Assembly: GCF_000975095.1 (NCBI RefSeq)
Contig: NZ_BBRD01000001.1
Span: 763,467 to 827,466, forward strand
DNA: 64,000 nucleotides
Origin: Demequina aestuarii
Lineage (GTDB): Bacteria; Actinomycetota; Actinomycetes; Actinomycetales; Demequinaceae
Direction of reading: 5' to 3'
The stretch's first letter is position 1. Each line of letters opens with the position of its first letter. Position numbers and translations under genes: made by a program. The notes under the pieces were generated by a model. It had not been told where the DNA came from. It did not search any database and saw only the letters and a list, made by a program, of their open reading frames with translations. Of this stretch, positions 7,375-15,496 are shown piece after piece.

Positions 7375-9174
7375 ATGCCCACAGAAATGTCGACGCCAAC
7401 GCTGGTCCAGCGTGACGAGATCACGCACCTCACCGCCATGCTGGCCGCGCGCGCCCATGCTGCACCCCGCGCCGTCTTCGCCGAAGTCAAGGACCCGGAC
7501 GGCGCCTGGCGCCAGATCACCTTGGCCGAGTACCACTCCCGCGTGCGCGCCGTGGCGAAGGGACTGATCGCCCGCGGTATCACGGTCGGCGACCGCGTGG
7601 GCATCATGGGCGACACGCGCTACGAGTGGTCGGTCATGGACTTCGCGATCATGGCCGCCGGTGCCGTGAGCGTCCCCGTCTACCCGTCCTCGTCCGCCAC
7701 GCAGGTGGAGTGGATGGTGGCCGATGCCGGCATCGGCCTGGTCGCCGTCGACACCCTCGAGCGCGCGGAGCTGGTGACCCAGGCATCGGTCGCGATGGTG
7801 ATGCTGGACGACGACGGCCTGGATGCGCTCGCAGCCGCAGGGGAGTCGGTCTCGGATGCTGACCTCGACGCGCGCACCGCCGACGTGGTGGGCGACGACA
7901 TCGCCACGATCATCTACACGTCCGGCACCACCGGCCGCCCCAAGGGCGCCATGCTCTCGCACGGCAACTTCGTCGAGCAGGTGCTGAACATCGAGCGCGA
8001 CCCCGGCTACGGCGGGTTCGTCGCGGGCGACGACGCCCGGCTGCTGCTGTTCCTGCCGCTCGCGCACGTCTTTGGCCGCATCGCCATGATTCTTGCGCTG
8101 TCCGCCGGCACCGTCATCGGGTTCGCCCCCAGCCACAAGACGCTCGCTGACGACCTCGGGACGTTCCGCCCCACCTTCCTGGTGCTGGTGCCGCGCGTGC
8201 TCGAGACCGTCTACAACAGGGCCGATGCGGCACAGTCCGGCCTCAAGAAGCGCATCTTCCGCTGGTCCGCCAAGGTCACGCGCCAGTACGCGAAGGCCAC
8301 GGAGACGGGCACCCCGGGGCTCGGCCTCAGGATGAAGCTCGCCGCCGCGGACAGGCTGGTGCTGTCGAAGCTGCGCGCCAAGCTGGGCGGCAAACTCAAG
8401 TACGCGCTCGCGGGCGGCGCTCGCCTGAATGAGGACGTGGGGCACTTCTTCCAGGGGCTCGGCGTGACCGTGCTGCAGGGCTACGGCCTCACGGAGACCA
8501 CCGCCGCCGCGATGGGCACGCCTGAGGATGCCAACATCATGGGAACGGTGGGCAGGCCCATCGCGGGCAACGAGATGAAGCTGGCCGAGGACGGCGAGAT
8601 TCTGCTGCGCGGCGCGAGCCTGTTCCAGGGCTACTGGAACTCGCCCGAGGCCACGGCCGAGGTCATGCGCGACGGCTGGTTCGCCTCCGGCGACATGGGC
8701 GAGATCGTCGACGGCGCGCTGAACATCGTGGGCCGCAAGAAGGAGATCCTGGTGCTGTCCTCGGGCAAGAATGTGCAGCCTGCGGTGCTGGAGAACTCCA
8801 TGCGCTCGCACCCCGCCATCCAGGACTCGGTGGTGGTGGGTGAAGGCAAGCACTTCGTCTCCGCGCTGGTGGCGCTGGACGAGGCGATGCTGCCCGCATG
8901 GCTCAAGCAGCACGAGCTGCCCGACATGACGGTGGAGGAGGCGGCGACCGACTCCCGAGTGCAGGACCTGATCTCGCGTGCCATCGCCCTCGCGAATGCC
9001 CAAGTGTCACGCGCCGAGTCGATTCGCGAGTTCCGGATCCTGCCCAGCTCGTTCTCCGAGGCGCGCGAGGAGCTCACCGCCTCGCTCAAGACCCGACGCG
9101 CCGTGATCATGGCTCACTACGCGGCCGTGGTCGACGAGATCTACTCGAAGGCGATGCCGCCCAGTCGTCCGTGA
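7375..9174 (+). CDS. Long-chain fatty-acid--CoA ligase (AMP-binding enzyme)
   Basis: A 599-residue ANL-superfamily enzyme that activates fatty acids to acyl-CoA through an acyl-adenylate. Visible motifs are the P-loop-like IIYTSGTTGRPKGAMLSH (about 180), the adenine-binding QGYGLTETTA (about 368), the hinge region SGDMGEIVDGALNIVGRKKE (about 440) and the catalytic Lys region LSSGKNVQPAVLE (about 460). The last form is typical of the FadD15/FACL class. It is a single gene, convergent with a TetR gene, with a palindrome directly over the promoter, so control by a fatty-acid-responsive repressor is likely. Confidence 0.93.
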   Translation: MPTEMSTPTLVQRDEITHLTAMLAARAHAAPRAVFAEVKDPDGAWRQITLAEYHSRVRAVAKGLIARGITVGDRVGIMGDTRYEWSVMDFAIMAAGAVSVPVYPSSSATQVEWMVADAGIGLVAVDTLERAELVTQASVAMVMLDDDGLDALAAAGESVSDADLDARTADVVGDDIATIIYTSGTTGRPKGAMLSHGNFVEQVLNIERDPGYGGFVAGDDARLLLFLPLAHVFGRIAMILALSAGTVIGFAPSHKTLADDLGTFRPTFLVLVPRVLETVYNRADAAQSGLKKRIFRWSAKVTRQYAKATETGTPGLGLRMKLAAADRLVLSKLRAKLGGKLKYALAGGARLNEDVGHFFQGLGVTVLQGYGLTETTAAAMGTPEDANIMGTVGRPIAGNEMKLAEDGEILLRGASLFQGYWNSPEATAEVMRDGWFASGDMGEIVDGALNIVGRKKEILVLSSGKNVQPAVLENSMRSHPAIQDSVVVGEGKHFVSALVALDEAMLPAWLKQHELPDMTVEEAATDSRVQDLISRAIALANAQVSRAESIREFRILPSSFSEAREELTASLKTRRAVIMAHYAAVVDEIYSKAMPPSRP

Positions 9175-9196
9175 CGAGCGCGCGGACCGCCGGCGT

Positions 9197-9769
9197 CTAG
9201 GCCCGCTGCGCGGCCTCGCGCACGAGCGACCGCGCGAGTTCGGTTGCGTCGGTCAGGAGGCCTCGTGACAGCGGCTCGGTGGCGAGCGCGCCCTCGTGGA
9301 TGAGCATGAGCCGGCGCGCGAGAGCGGGCGGCTCCGCGCATCGGGCGTCCGTCGCGAGGCGTGCGAACAGGTCCAGCAGCCACGCTTTCTCGTCCATCGC
9401 AATGCGGCGGCCGGGGTGGTCGGCGTCGGGGAGTTCGGCGAGGGCATTGATGAACGCGCAGCCGCGCGCGCTGCTGCGGTCCTGCGAGGCGAGCACCGTG
9501 AAGGGAGCGGTGACCGCATCGGCCGGGCTGCCGCTTGACTCCACCGCGGTCATCACCTCGGCGCGCCAGCGTTCGTCGCGCGAGCTGAGATACGCGGCGA
9601 TGAGGCCGTCCTTGGAGCCGAATCGGTTGTACAGCGTCCGCTTGGTGACCCCGGAGCGCTCGGCAACGAGGTCCACGCCCACCGCGGTGATGCCGCGCGA
9701 GTAGAACAGCTCCTCGGCGGCGTCGAGCACGCGGCTGGCCGCGGGGGACATCGTCTCAGTGCTGCGCAT
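9197..9769 (-). CDS. TetR-family transcriptional regulator
   Basis: A 190-residue repressor. The N-terminal HTH (AAEELFYSRGITAVGVDLVAERSGVTKRTLYNRFGSKDGL split over residues 12-50) is canonical. The ligand domain contains GCAFINALAELPDADHP, typical of a subgroup that often sits beside oxidoreductase genes. The start at ATG 9769 follows an AAGGA site; an upstream in-frame ATG would run over the operators. It is divergent from the zinc-type dehydrogenase gene, which it probably regulates together with itself through the repeats at 9781-9823. Confidence 0.88.
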   Translation of the reverse strand: MRSTETMSPAASRVLDAAEELFYSRGITAVGVDLVAERSGVTKRTLYNRFGSKDGLIAAYLSSRDERWRAEVMTAVESSGSPADAVTAPFTVLASQDRSSARGCAFINALAELPDADHPGRRIAMDEKAWLLDLFARLATDARCAEPPALARRLMLIHEGALATEPLSRGLLTDATELARSLVREAAQRA

Positions 9770-9780
9770 TGGCAATCCTT

Positions 9781-9823
9781 CACCGATCGGTATACATTGG
9801 CATGAGTTCACCGATCAGTATAC
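9781..9823. promoter_or_regulatory. Duplicated operator between tetR and dehydrogenase genes
   Basis: Two copies of a 15-mer, CACCGATCGGTATAC (9781-9795) and CACCGATCAGTATAC (9809-9823), differ at one base and are spaced 28 bp. The first contains the perfect palindrome ACCGATCGGT. Each overlaps a TATAC -10-like sequence between the divergent genes, the expected place for TetR autoregulation. Confidence 0.65.
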
Positions 9824-9846
9824 CCACGACGAGAAGGAGCAACGTT

Positions 9847-10896
9847 ATGACAGTCCCCGACACCATGCGCGCGGTCCGCATCACGGCTCACGGCGGCACC
9901 GAGGTGCTCGAGCACACCGAGGTCTCGGTTCCTCGGCCGGGTGAGAACGAGGTGCTGGTGCGCGTGAGCGCGGTCGCGCTCAACAACACGGACCTGTGGA
10001 CGCGCCAGGGCGCCTACGGACTTCCCGAGGATCCCGATGCGCTCGCCGGCTGGCGCGGCCCGATCGACTTCCCGCGCATTCAGGGGGCGGACGTCGCCGG
10101 CGAGGTGGTCGCAGTCGGCGACGGTGTCGACGCCGCTCTGATCGGCACGCGCGTCGTCGTCGACCCCGCGATCTACGACGGCGACGGCCCCGACGCCCAC
10201 CCGGTGGGGCTCATGGGGAGCGAGCGCGACGGCGGTTACGCGCAGTACGCGACCGCCCCCTCCACCCACGTCCACGACGTCACGGGCTCGCCGCTGGTCG
10301 ACGAGCAGCTCGCGTCGCTCCCCACCGCGTACGGCACCGCTCTCGGCATGATCGAGCGCGGGCGCTTGCGCGAGGGGGAGACCGCGCTGGTCTCGGGCGC
10401 ATCGGGCGGTGTGGGGCTCGCGGCGGTCCAGCTCGCGCGCGCCAAAGGTGCACACGTGATCGCGATCAGCAGCGGCTCCAAGATCGAGGCCGTGCGCGAG
10501 GCGGGCGCCCACGAGGTGATGGACCGTGGCGGAGACGTCACCCAGCAGTTGCGCGAAGTCGCGCCCGAAGGCGTGGACGTGGTCCTCGACGTCGTGGCCG
10601 GTGATCTGCTGACCGAGGGGCTCCCGCTCGTGCGCGAGGGCGGCCGTTGGGTCGTCGCGGGCGCCCTCGGAGGGTACGCGATCAACGTCGACGTGCGCAG
10701 GCTGTATCTGCACAACATTCAGATCATCGGCTCCTCGATGCACACGCGCGCCCACTTCGAGCAGCTCATGGACATGGCGCGCACGGCGCAGATCGAGCCG
10801 ATGGTGGCGAAGACCTACCCGCTTGCGGAGGCCGCCCAGGCTCAGGACGAACTTGAGCGACGCGAGCACGTGGGCAAGATCCTGCTCCGCCCGTGA
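9847..10896 (+). CDS. Zinc-type alcohol dehydrogenase / quinone oxidoreductase (MDR family)
   Basis: A 349-residue medium-chain dehydrogenase/reductase. It has a GroES-like N-terminal domain (VSAVALNNTDLWTRQGAYG, FPRIQGADVAGEVVAVG), then a Rossmann domain with SGASGGVGLAAVQLARAKGA (about 185-205). The catalytic and structural zinc ligands of true alcohol dehydrogenases are not evident, so an NADPH:quinone-type reductase is more likely. ATG 9847 follows GAGAAGGAG. It is divergent from, and probably repressed by, the adjacent TetR. Confidence 0.88.
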   Translation: MTVPDTMRAVRITAHGGTEVLEHTEVSVPRPGENEVLVRVSAVALNNTDLWTRQGAYGLPEDPDALAGWRGPIDFPRIQGADVAGEVVAVGDGVDAALIGTRVVVDPAIYDGDGPDAHPVGLMGSERDGGYAQYATAPSTHVHDVTGSPLVDEQLASLPTAYGTALGMIERGRLREGETALVSGASGGVGLAAVQLARAKGAHVIAISSGSKIEAVREAGAHEVMDRGGDVTQQLREVAPEGVDVVLDVVAGDLLTEGLPLVREGGRWVVAGALGGYAINVDVRRLYLHNIQIIGSSMHTRAHFEQLMDMARTAQIEPMVAKTYPLAEAAQAQDELERREHVGKILLRP

Positions 10897-10933
10897 TCAC
10901 GAGAGACCTGCGTATCGCTTCGGGGTTGAGTCG

Positions 10934-11503
10934 TCACGCGAAGTCGTAGATGAGCGTGACCTGCCCGGTGGGCAGGGGAGTGGCGGAGCTCAGCGTGAGG
11001 TGCCGGGGCAGGAGCGCGGCGTCCCACAGTGCCGTGCCGCGCCCCAGCACCACGGGCGCCACCCGCAGGCGCAACTGGTCCACGCGGCCAGCGTCCAGGA
11101 GTGCCGATGCGAGCTGGAGGCTTCCCCAGAGGATGATGTCGCGCTCGTAGTGGGCCTTGAGCTGATCGGCGATGTCGGCAGGATCGCCGGTCTCGACGGT
11201 GGCGGGCGCATGGTGCCCCCACGGGGCCTCGCCGAGCGTCGACGAGATGATGTGCTTGGGCAGCCGGTTGATGGGCTCGGCGAGCGGATCGTGCTGCGCC
11301 GTCGCGTGCGGCCAGTAGCCGATGAACAACTGGTAGGTGTTCGCGCCCAGCAGGATGGCGTCGGCGTGCTCCAACTCGGCGAGCGCCTGATCGACCATGG
11401 GCCCCGGCTCCGAGACCGAGGCGTCGACCCAGTCCAGCTCCCCGTTAGGTCCGGCGGCGAACCCGTCGGCGGTGACGTGCTGCTCCACGATGATGCGTCC
11501 CAT
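10934..11503 (-). CDS. Dihydrofolate reductase family protein (RibD C-terminal type)
   Basis: A 189-residue protein starting MGRIIVEQHVTADGFAAG. The strand-loop-strand opening, the LGANTYQLFIGYWP segment and the late GSLQLASALLDAGRVDQLRLRVAPVVLGRG are characteristic of the RibD_C/YyaP-like reductase fold. This fold binds NADPH but usually has no known substrate in this subgroup. It ends convergently with the dehydrogenase gene. It is the last gene of ordinary composition before the defence island. Confidence 0.85.
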   Translation of the reverse strand: MGRIIVEQHVTADGFAAGPNGELDWVDASVSEPGPMVDQALAELEHADAILLGANTYQLFIGYWPHATAQHDPLAEPINRLPKHIISSTLGEAPWGHHAPATVETGDPADIADQLKAHYERDIILWGSLQLASALLDAGRVDQLRLRVAPVVLGRGTALWDAALLPRHLTLSSATPLPTGQVTLIYDFA

Positions 11504-11512
11504 GGGGTCAGG

Positions 11513-11710
11513 CTAAGACCCGTCGTTCGCTTGCGCGCGGCGTGATCGCACGACCTCGACGATGTTGGTGGCCACCACTGCGGGATCTTCGTGCTCCCAG
11601 TAGCGGAGCACCGTCCATCCCGCTTGTCGGAGTGCCACGTTGGTCTCCGAGTCTCGCTCGCGATTCCGCGCGAGTGTGGGCACCCGGTAGCCAATCCATG
11701 ACGTTCCCTG
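11513..11710 (-). pseudogene. vsr: Vsr-type DNA mismatch endonuclease, C-terminal remnant
   Basis: The last ~60 residues of a minus-strand frame read LARNRERDSETNVALRQAGW, then TVLRYWEHEDPAVVATNIV, the well-conserved C-terminal third of very-short-patch-repair (Vsr) endonucleases. The N-terminal part with the catalytic Asp/His residues and zinc ligands is missing; upstream sequence in all frames is not Vsr-like. Vsr normally repairs T:G mismatches arising from deaminated 5-methylcytosine and is encoded next to C5 methyltransferases. Here the remnant lies head-to-head with one, so it is a decayed partner gene at the island edge. Confidence 0.72.
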
Positions 11711-11916
11711 CGTGAGGCCTGGTGAGCTCGCTGCGTCCGTTGCACGGTGGCATCTAGATCCGCTGCGCTCGTCGCCAGTTTGGTTCGTTGGGGCAAGCAC
11801 TGCGTGATCTTTAGTGCGTGCCCCGCTAGAGTCTTGGTCAAAGACCGTGTCGGCCTACGTCTTCCGTACTGCACGGGCGCGTTTCATTGTTGGCGAAGTT
11901 GGAGTGAGGGGCGTGA

Positions 11917-12927
11917 ATGGCGCTGCCGCGAATCGTGAGTGTCTTCTCGGGCGCGGGAGGGCTAGATCTGGGCTTCCATGAGGCTGGATTCAGTCTTGTG
12001 TTCGCGCTCGACCGATCGCTAGCGGCGATCCAAACACACCGAAGAAACTTCCCGGGCACGAAGTCGATCGCGGCCGACCTGACAGAACTCGGGCCCGCCG
12101 GTGTCCTCGAACAATTGGAGGACATGCTTAACCCCGGTGAGGCTATCGCGGTCATCGGGGGGCCCCCGTGTCAGGGCTTCTCGCGTGCCAACACCAACTC
12201 ACGCGCCGACGATCCGCGGAATCGGTTGCCGATGCTCTATCTGCAGATCGTCGAGTCACTTCAAGAGAAGTATCAAGTCGACTTCGTCCTGTTTGAGAAC
12301 GTTCTTGGGATCCGCGATGCAAAACACGCGGAAGTCTTCTCGGGGATTCTTGCCAAGTTCAAGAAAATGGGATTCACTGCTGATGTGAAGGAATACTCGG
12401 CACTTGACTATGGCGTGCCCCAGGCTCGGCGGCGTGTCATAATCTCGGGTTTCCGGGATCGAACGGTCGCCAAGCGCTTCGCACCAGTGAAGGTGGACTC
12501 GACAGATTTGTCTGTCAGGTCGGCAATCGGAACTCTTCCCGAGCCGACGTTCTTCTCGCGTGAGCTGGATGCGTCAGAGATTCCACATCACACGAATCAT
12601 TGGACGATGCGTCCGGTGTCCAAGAAGTTTTCGCAGCCGAATGGTGCTGAACAGTCCGGCCGGAGTTTTCGTCGCCTTGATTGGGACAAACCGAGCCCGA
12701 CCGTGGCGTACGGCCACCGAGAGATCCACGTTCACCCCAATGGGAGACGCCGGTTGAGTGTCTATGAGGCGATGCTTCTCCAAGGGTTCCCCCCCGAGTT
12801 CGTGCTCGAAGGGACACTATCGGCGCAAGTAGAGCAGGTATCGAACGCTGTCCCACCACCACTTGCAGAATCACTTGCGACGGCGATTCGGGACGCCATG
12901 TCGGAGAGCCCGGTCGTAGAGCAATGA
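11917..12927 (+). CDS. drmMII: DNA (cytosine-5) methyltransferase, DISARM-type methylase candidate
   Basis: A 336-residue C5 methyltransferase. Motif I is VFSGAGGLDLGFHEAGF (residue 9 on), motif IV with the catalytic Cys is GGPPCQGFSRAN (about 80), motif VI is ENVLG (about 127), motif VIII is QARRRV (about 168), and motifs IX-X close with LLQGFP and SNAVPPPLAESLA. Between VIII and IX lies the target-recognition region. The start has a GGAGTGAGGGG ribosome-binding site. It is the first gene of a run that includes DrmA and DrmB, so it probably modifies the host DNA of a DISARM-like system (class 2 DISARM uses a C5 methylase). The symbol is by context only. Confidence 0.93.
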   Translation: MALPRIVSVFSGAGGLDLGFHEAGFSLVFALDRSLAAIQTHRRNFPGTKSIAADLTELGPAGVLEQLEDMLNPGEAIAVIGGPPCQGFSRANTNSRADDPRNRLPMLYLQIVESLQEKYQVDFVLFENVLGIRDAKHAEVFSGILAKFKKMGFTADVKEYSALDYGVPQARRRVIISGFRDRTVAKRFAPVKVDSTDLSVRSAIGTLPEPTFFSRELDASEIPHHTNHWTMRPVSKKFSQPNGAEQSGRSFRRLDWDKPSPTVAYGHREIHVHPNGRRRLSVYEAMLLQGFPPEFVLEGTLSAQVEQVSNAVPPPLAESLATAIRDAMSESPVVEQ

Positions 12928-12998
12928 CGCAGACCTCTACGCGGGAGCCGGTTCGATGCAGGAGCGAAAACTGCAGGTGTACGGTTCGATAGACGCAT

Positions 12999-13976
12999 AT
13001 GTACCAGGGAGAGCCAGCGAGGCACGCACGGGGAACCGGGGAGAATACAGATCCGTCGTACCCCCTGGCGCGGCTACTGTTGGCCGATTCTGAGCTCGAC
13101 CTCCCTGGCGTTCCCTTGACTTGGATCGGTAGCCTTCTCGCGCTCGGCGCGCGGCTCGCCCGACTTGTGCACGGTGATGGACATCGCAAGCTCGTTGTCG
13201 CGGTCTCTGTGCCACGACGAGACTTCGCGGCTGCGATTATTGCCACGGGCTGGTCGCTGGCTCGCGAACCCAAGATCCTAGGCTCGCCGCTCGAAGTCTT
13301 GCGCTTGCTTGAGCGCGGTCAGGGGATCCGCGCGGTCAACGACAAGTACGTCGTGACAGGCGCATTCGGCAAACTTCATGAGGCGGCGGGGACGGCTTTC
13401 TTTGCGGAGAGTTGGTGGCACCTCGATGAGATCCGCGCCGTGACCCCGCTCCGCACGGTACCCGCGGCGACGCGTATGCGCCGACCGAATCCAGGGAGCA
13501 TCGCCCGGTTCGCGCACGTAGACGGGGCTTGGGATGTGCGGCTCGCCGCACCGCCCAGTGACCTAGCACTTATTGGCACGCGTGCATGGCTCGAGCTTGA
13601 CCTCCAGGCGCTCTTGGGAGTTGAGGGTGACGATGGTCCGGCAGATTCACTGTCTTCACTACTTCTTCCTGACAGAGATGGTGCCGCGTCGATGGGCGCG
13701 CGTGTCCTCTCATGCACGCGACTCGCCGAGAATCTGCCCCTCCCAGACGCGACTATGTGCGCGATCCTCGACGGCTCCGGCGCGATCGAGTATTTGAGCG
13801 ACATTGACGTGCCTGCGGTCGTCTGCGTAGTCGACCGCTCGGTGGCCGACGATAGGGCGGCCGAGACCCTCGTAGGACGCCGCGTTGTCCGTGGGGCGCA
13901 CTTCTCAGTGAGTGGTGATCTTCGTTGGAGTCCGCCAAGAGGCATCGAGGCCATGGCATATACGGAGCCGCTATGA
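12999..13976 (+). CDS. Unrecognised defence-operon protein (X1)
   Basis: A 325-residue protein that I cannot assign. It is mixed alpha/beta with conserved-looking segments KLVVAVSVPRRDFAAAIIAT (about 63-82), VNDKYVVTGAFGKLHEA (about 112-128) and LPLPDATMCAILDGSGAIEY (about 246-265); no catalytic motif, membrane helix or signal is evident. ATG 12999 is the first possible start, since an in-frame stop lies at 12990, but it lacks a clear ribosome-binding site. A short alternative frame with a GGGAG site begins at 12956. The stop overlaps the next gene (ATGA). With that gene it might together correspond to DrmE of class 2 DISARM; this is speculation. Confidence 0.8.
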   Translation: MYQGEPARHARGTGENTDPSYPLARLLLADSELDLPGVPLTWIGSLLALGARLARLVHGDGHRKLVVAVSVPRRDFAAAIIATGWSLAREPKILGSPLEVLRLLERGQGIRAVNDKYVVTGAFGKLHEAAGTAFFAESWWHLDEIRAVTPLRTVPAATRMRRPNPGSIARFAHVDGAWDVRLAAPPSDLALIGTRAWLELDLQALLGVEGDDGPADSLSSLLLPDRDGAASMGARVLSCTRLAENLPLPDATMCAILDGSGAIEYLSDIDVPAVVCVVDRSVADDRAAETLVGRRVVRGAHFSVSGDLRWSPPRGIEAMAYTEPL

Positions 13977-15496
13977 GCCGGTCCCGTCAACTCTTGGATC
14001 GATATGGGGCAGCAGCACAGGTCCAACAGCAGGGCGTCGAGATCTTCGTAGTCGTCGACGAAGAAGGTTCCCGCTTCGACCGTGCAGTACGCGCTGTGTT
14101 GCGTGCCACTACAACAGATGGGCCGGGAGTGTGGGAGGACCTGCTCGGTGCCTCGAAGTCGCTACGGTGGCGCATGGCGACACATCCGCAGCCAATTAGC
14201 GCTAGCCCGGCATTGCTGCAAGGGGTTGAGTCGGTGTTGCATGAAGCGAACTCGCTGCGCGGCGCCGTCGGTGAAGAGGATCTACTTGACGAGATTGCGG
14301 GCGCCGCACAGAGAGTGGCTGAGGTCGATCCCGGGTTCGGATCCACGTTGCGAGAGTCGATCGTCGAGGTTGGTGCCCAAGACTGCCTCGTGATTGCCGC
14401 GAGCGTGGCAGCACGAGACGGTATTCGCGGGTGGCTCAGCGACTTGGGCGTGATAGTAGTCACTGCGAGCGAGGTGCGCACGACGTCGAGCGTGGTCGAG
14501 CAGTCGTATGTTGTCGGGCCTCCGCGTTTCTACGCCCATCCAGTGGTGGCCGCACCCGCGTCGTACGGAGTCACGTTTCTAGTGCCTGAGTGGTTCGGAG
14601 ATCGAAGCCTGCCGCACTCGGTGCTGTCTGACTACGCTGAAGGTGCCGTCAAGGTGTCGGCCAGGATCTTTGACGTAGGCGAACGGCTTGCTGAGTATCA
14701 TCCTCCGCCTCAGGATGACGACGCCGCAGAGGCGGAGACGGCCCTACTCCCGCGGCCGAGCTGGAGTAGTGGGCTTCATGCGGTGGTTGAAGTAGGGCAG
14801 GACGCTGTTAATGCAAGAAGGGTGGTGCTAGCAGGGGAACTGGCCATGTGGCTGGATTCGGGCAAGATCCGCTCCTTTGATCCAAGGCAACCTCCTGGCG
14901 AGCGCGTGACCTATGTCGAGGTCGACTCCGTGGGCCCGGGAACCTACTTGCTCCTGCGGCCGGGCGCAACCGAGCATCAGGCCCTGGTCGATATTGCGCT
15001 CGGCGAACTGGGCGCCCGCGGAGCGGGCATCGCCGAGAGCCAGCGTGAGTGGAAGGCGCGCCTAGCGGATCGACTCCGCACGCGCGACTTGGTGATGGTG
15101 ACTCGTTCGCTGCGAGACGACGGCGTCAAAGCGGTCGCGCAGGTGCGCGCCTGGACTGATCCCGCACTGATCCGGCCTCAGCGCGAGATGGACTTCCGCC
15201 TACTCCTCTCCTGGCTAGGGCTGTCGCACGAGCCATACGTCGAGAATGCTGCGGCCCTTCATCGTGCGATCTTGCGGGCAAGCGTGAGGCTCCGCGAAGA
15301 ACTTGAGCACGCGGTGTCGGCGGCTGACGTGACGTCGTTGGAGCGCGACGGGACTCTTGAGTTGGAGGCACCGATGGTAGGGGTCAGTGCCATGTTGGCG
15401 ACCCGCGTGCTTGCGGTGTCGCCGTTCACCAGGCGCGTCGCGAGGCATGAGGTTCGCGTCCCGGAACCTGATAGGAGTGGCCGATGGCTCGAATGA
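13973..15496 (+). CDS. Unrecognised defence-operon protein (X2)
   Basis: A 507-residue protein from ATG 13973 in an ATGA overlap with the previous gene; an in-frame ATG at 13925 would extend 16 residues into that gene. It is soluble. The N-terminal half has a Rossmann-like feel (DCLVIAASVAARDGIRGWLS then VIVVTASEV). The middle has an acidic, disordered linker (PPPQDDDAAEAET). The C-terminal half contains DFRLLLSWLGL and a helical LHRAILRASVRLREELEHAV segment. No known catalytic motif was seen. It sits between X1 and the NERD helicase gene in a single operon, which suggests a structural or regulatory role in the defence complex. Confidence 0.8.
   Translation: MSRSRQLLDRYGAAAQVQQQGVEIFVVVDEEGSRFDRAVRAVLRATTTDGPGVWEDLLGASKSLRWRMATHPQPISASPALLQGVESVLHEANSLRGAVGEEDLLDEIAGAAQRVAEVDPGFGSTLRESIVEVGAQDCLVIAASVAARDGIRGWLSDLGVIVVTASEVRTTSSVVEQSYVVGPPRFYAHPVVAAPASYGVTFLVPEWFGDRSLPHSVLSDYAEGAVKVSARIFDVGERLAEYHPPPQDDDAAEAETALLPRPSWSSGLHAVVEVGQDAVNARRVVLAGELAMWLDSGKIRSFDPRQPPGERVTYVEVDSVGPGTYLLLRPGATEHQALVDIALGELGARGAGIAESQREWKARLADRLRTRDLVMVTRSLRDDGVKAVAQVRAWTDPALIRPQREMDFRLLLSWLGLSHEPYVENAAALHRAILRASVRLREELEHAVSAADVTSLERDGTLELEAPMVGVSAMLATRVLAVSPFTRRVARHEVRVPEPDRSGRWLE

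Noticed and set aside
7342..9003. 553-codon minus-strand frame opposite the acyl-CoA ligase
   Set aside because: His/Arg/Asp-rich composition typical of antisense frames in GC-rich genes; the plus-strand gene has all ANL motifs.
12956..13096. Short frame starting at ATG 12956 with GGGAG upstream, before X1
   Set aside because: Its translation turns into low-quality sequence and stops; it overlaps X1 in another frame. It is kept only as a possible leader.
13973..15496. X1 or X2 as the missing DrmC phospholipase
   Set aside because: No HxKxxxxD motif is visible in either protein.
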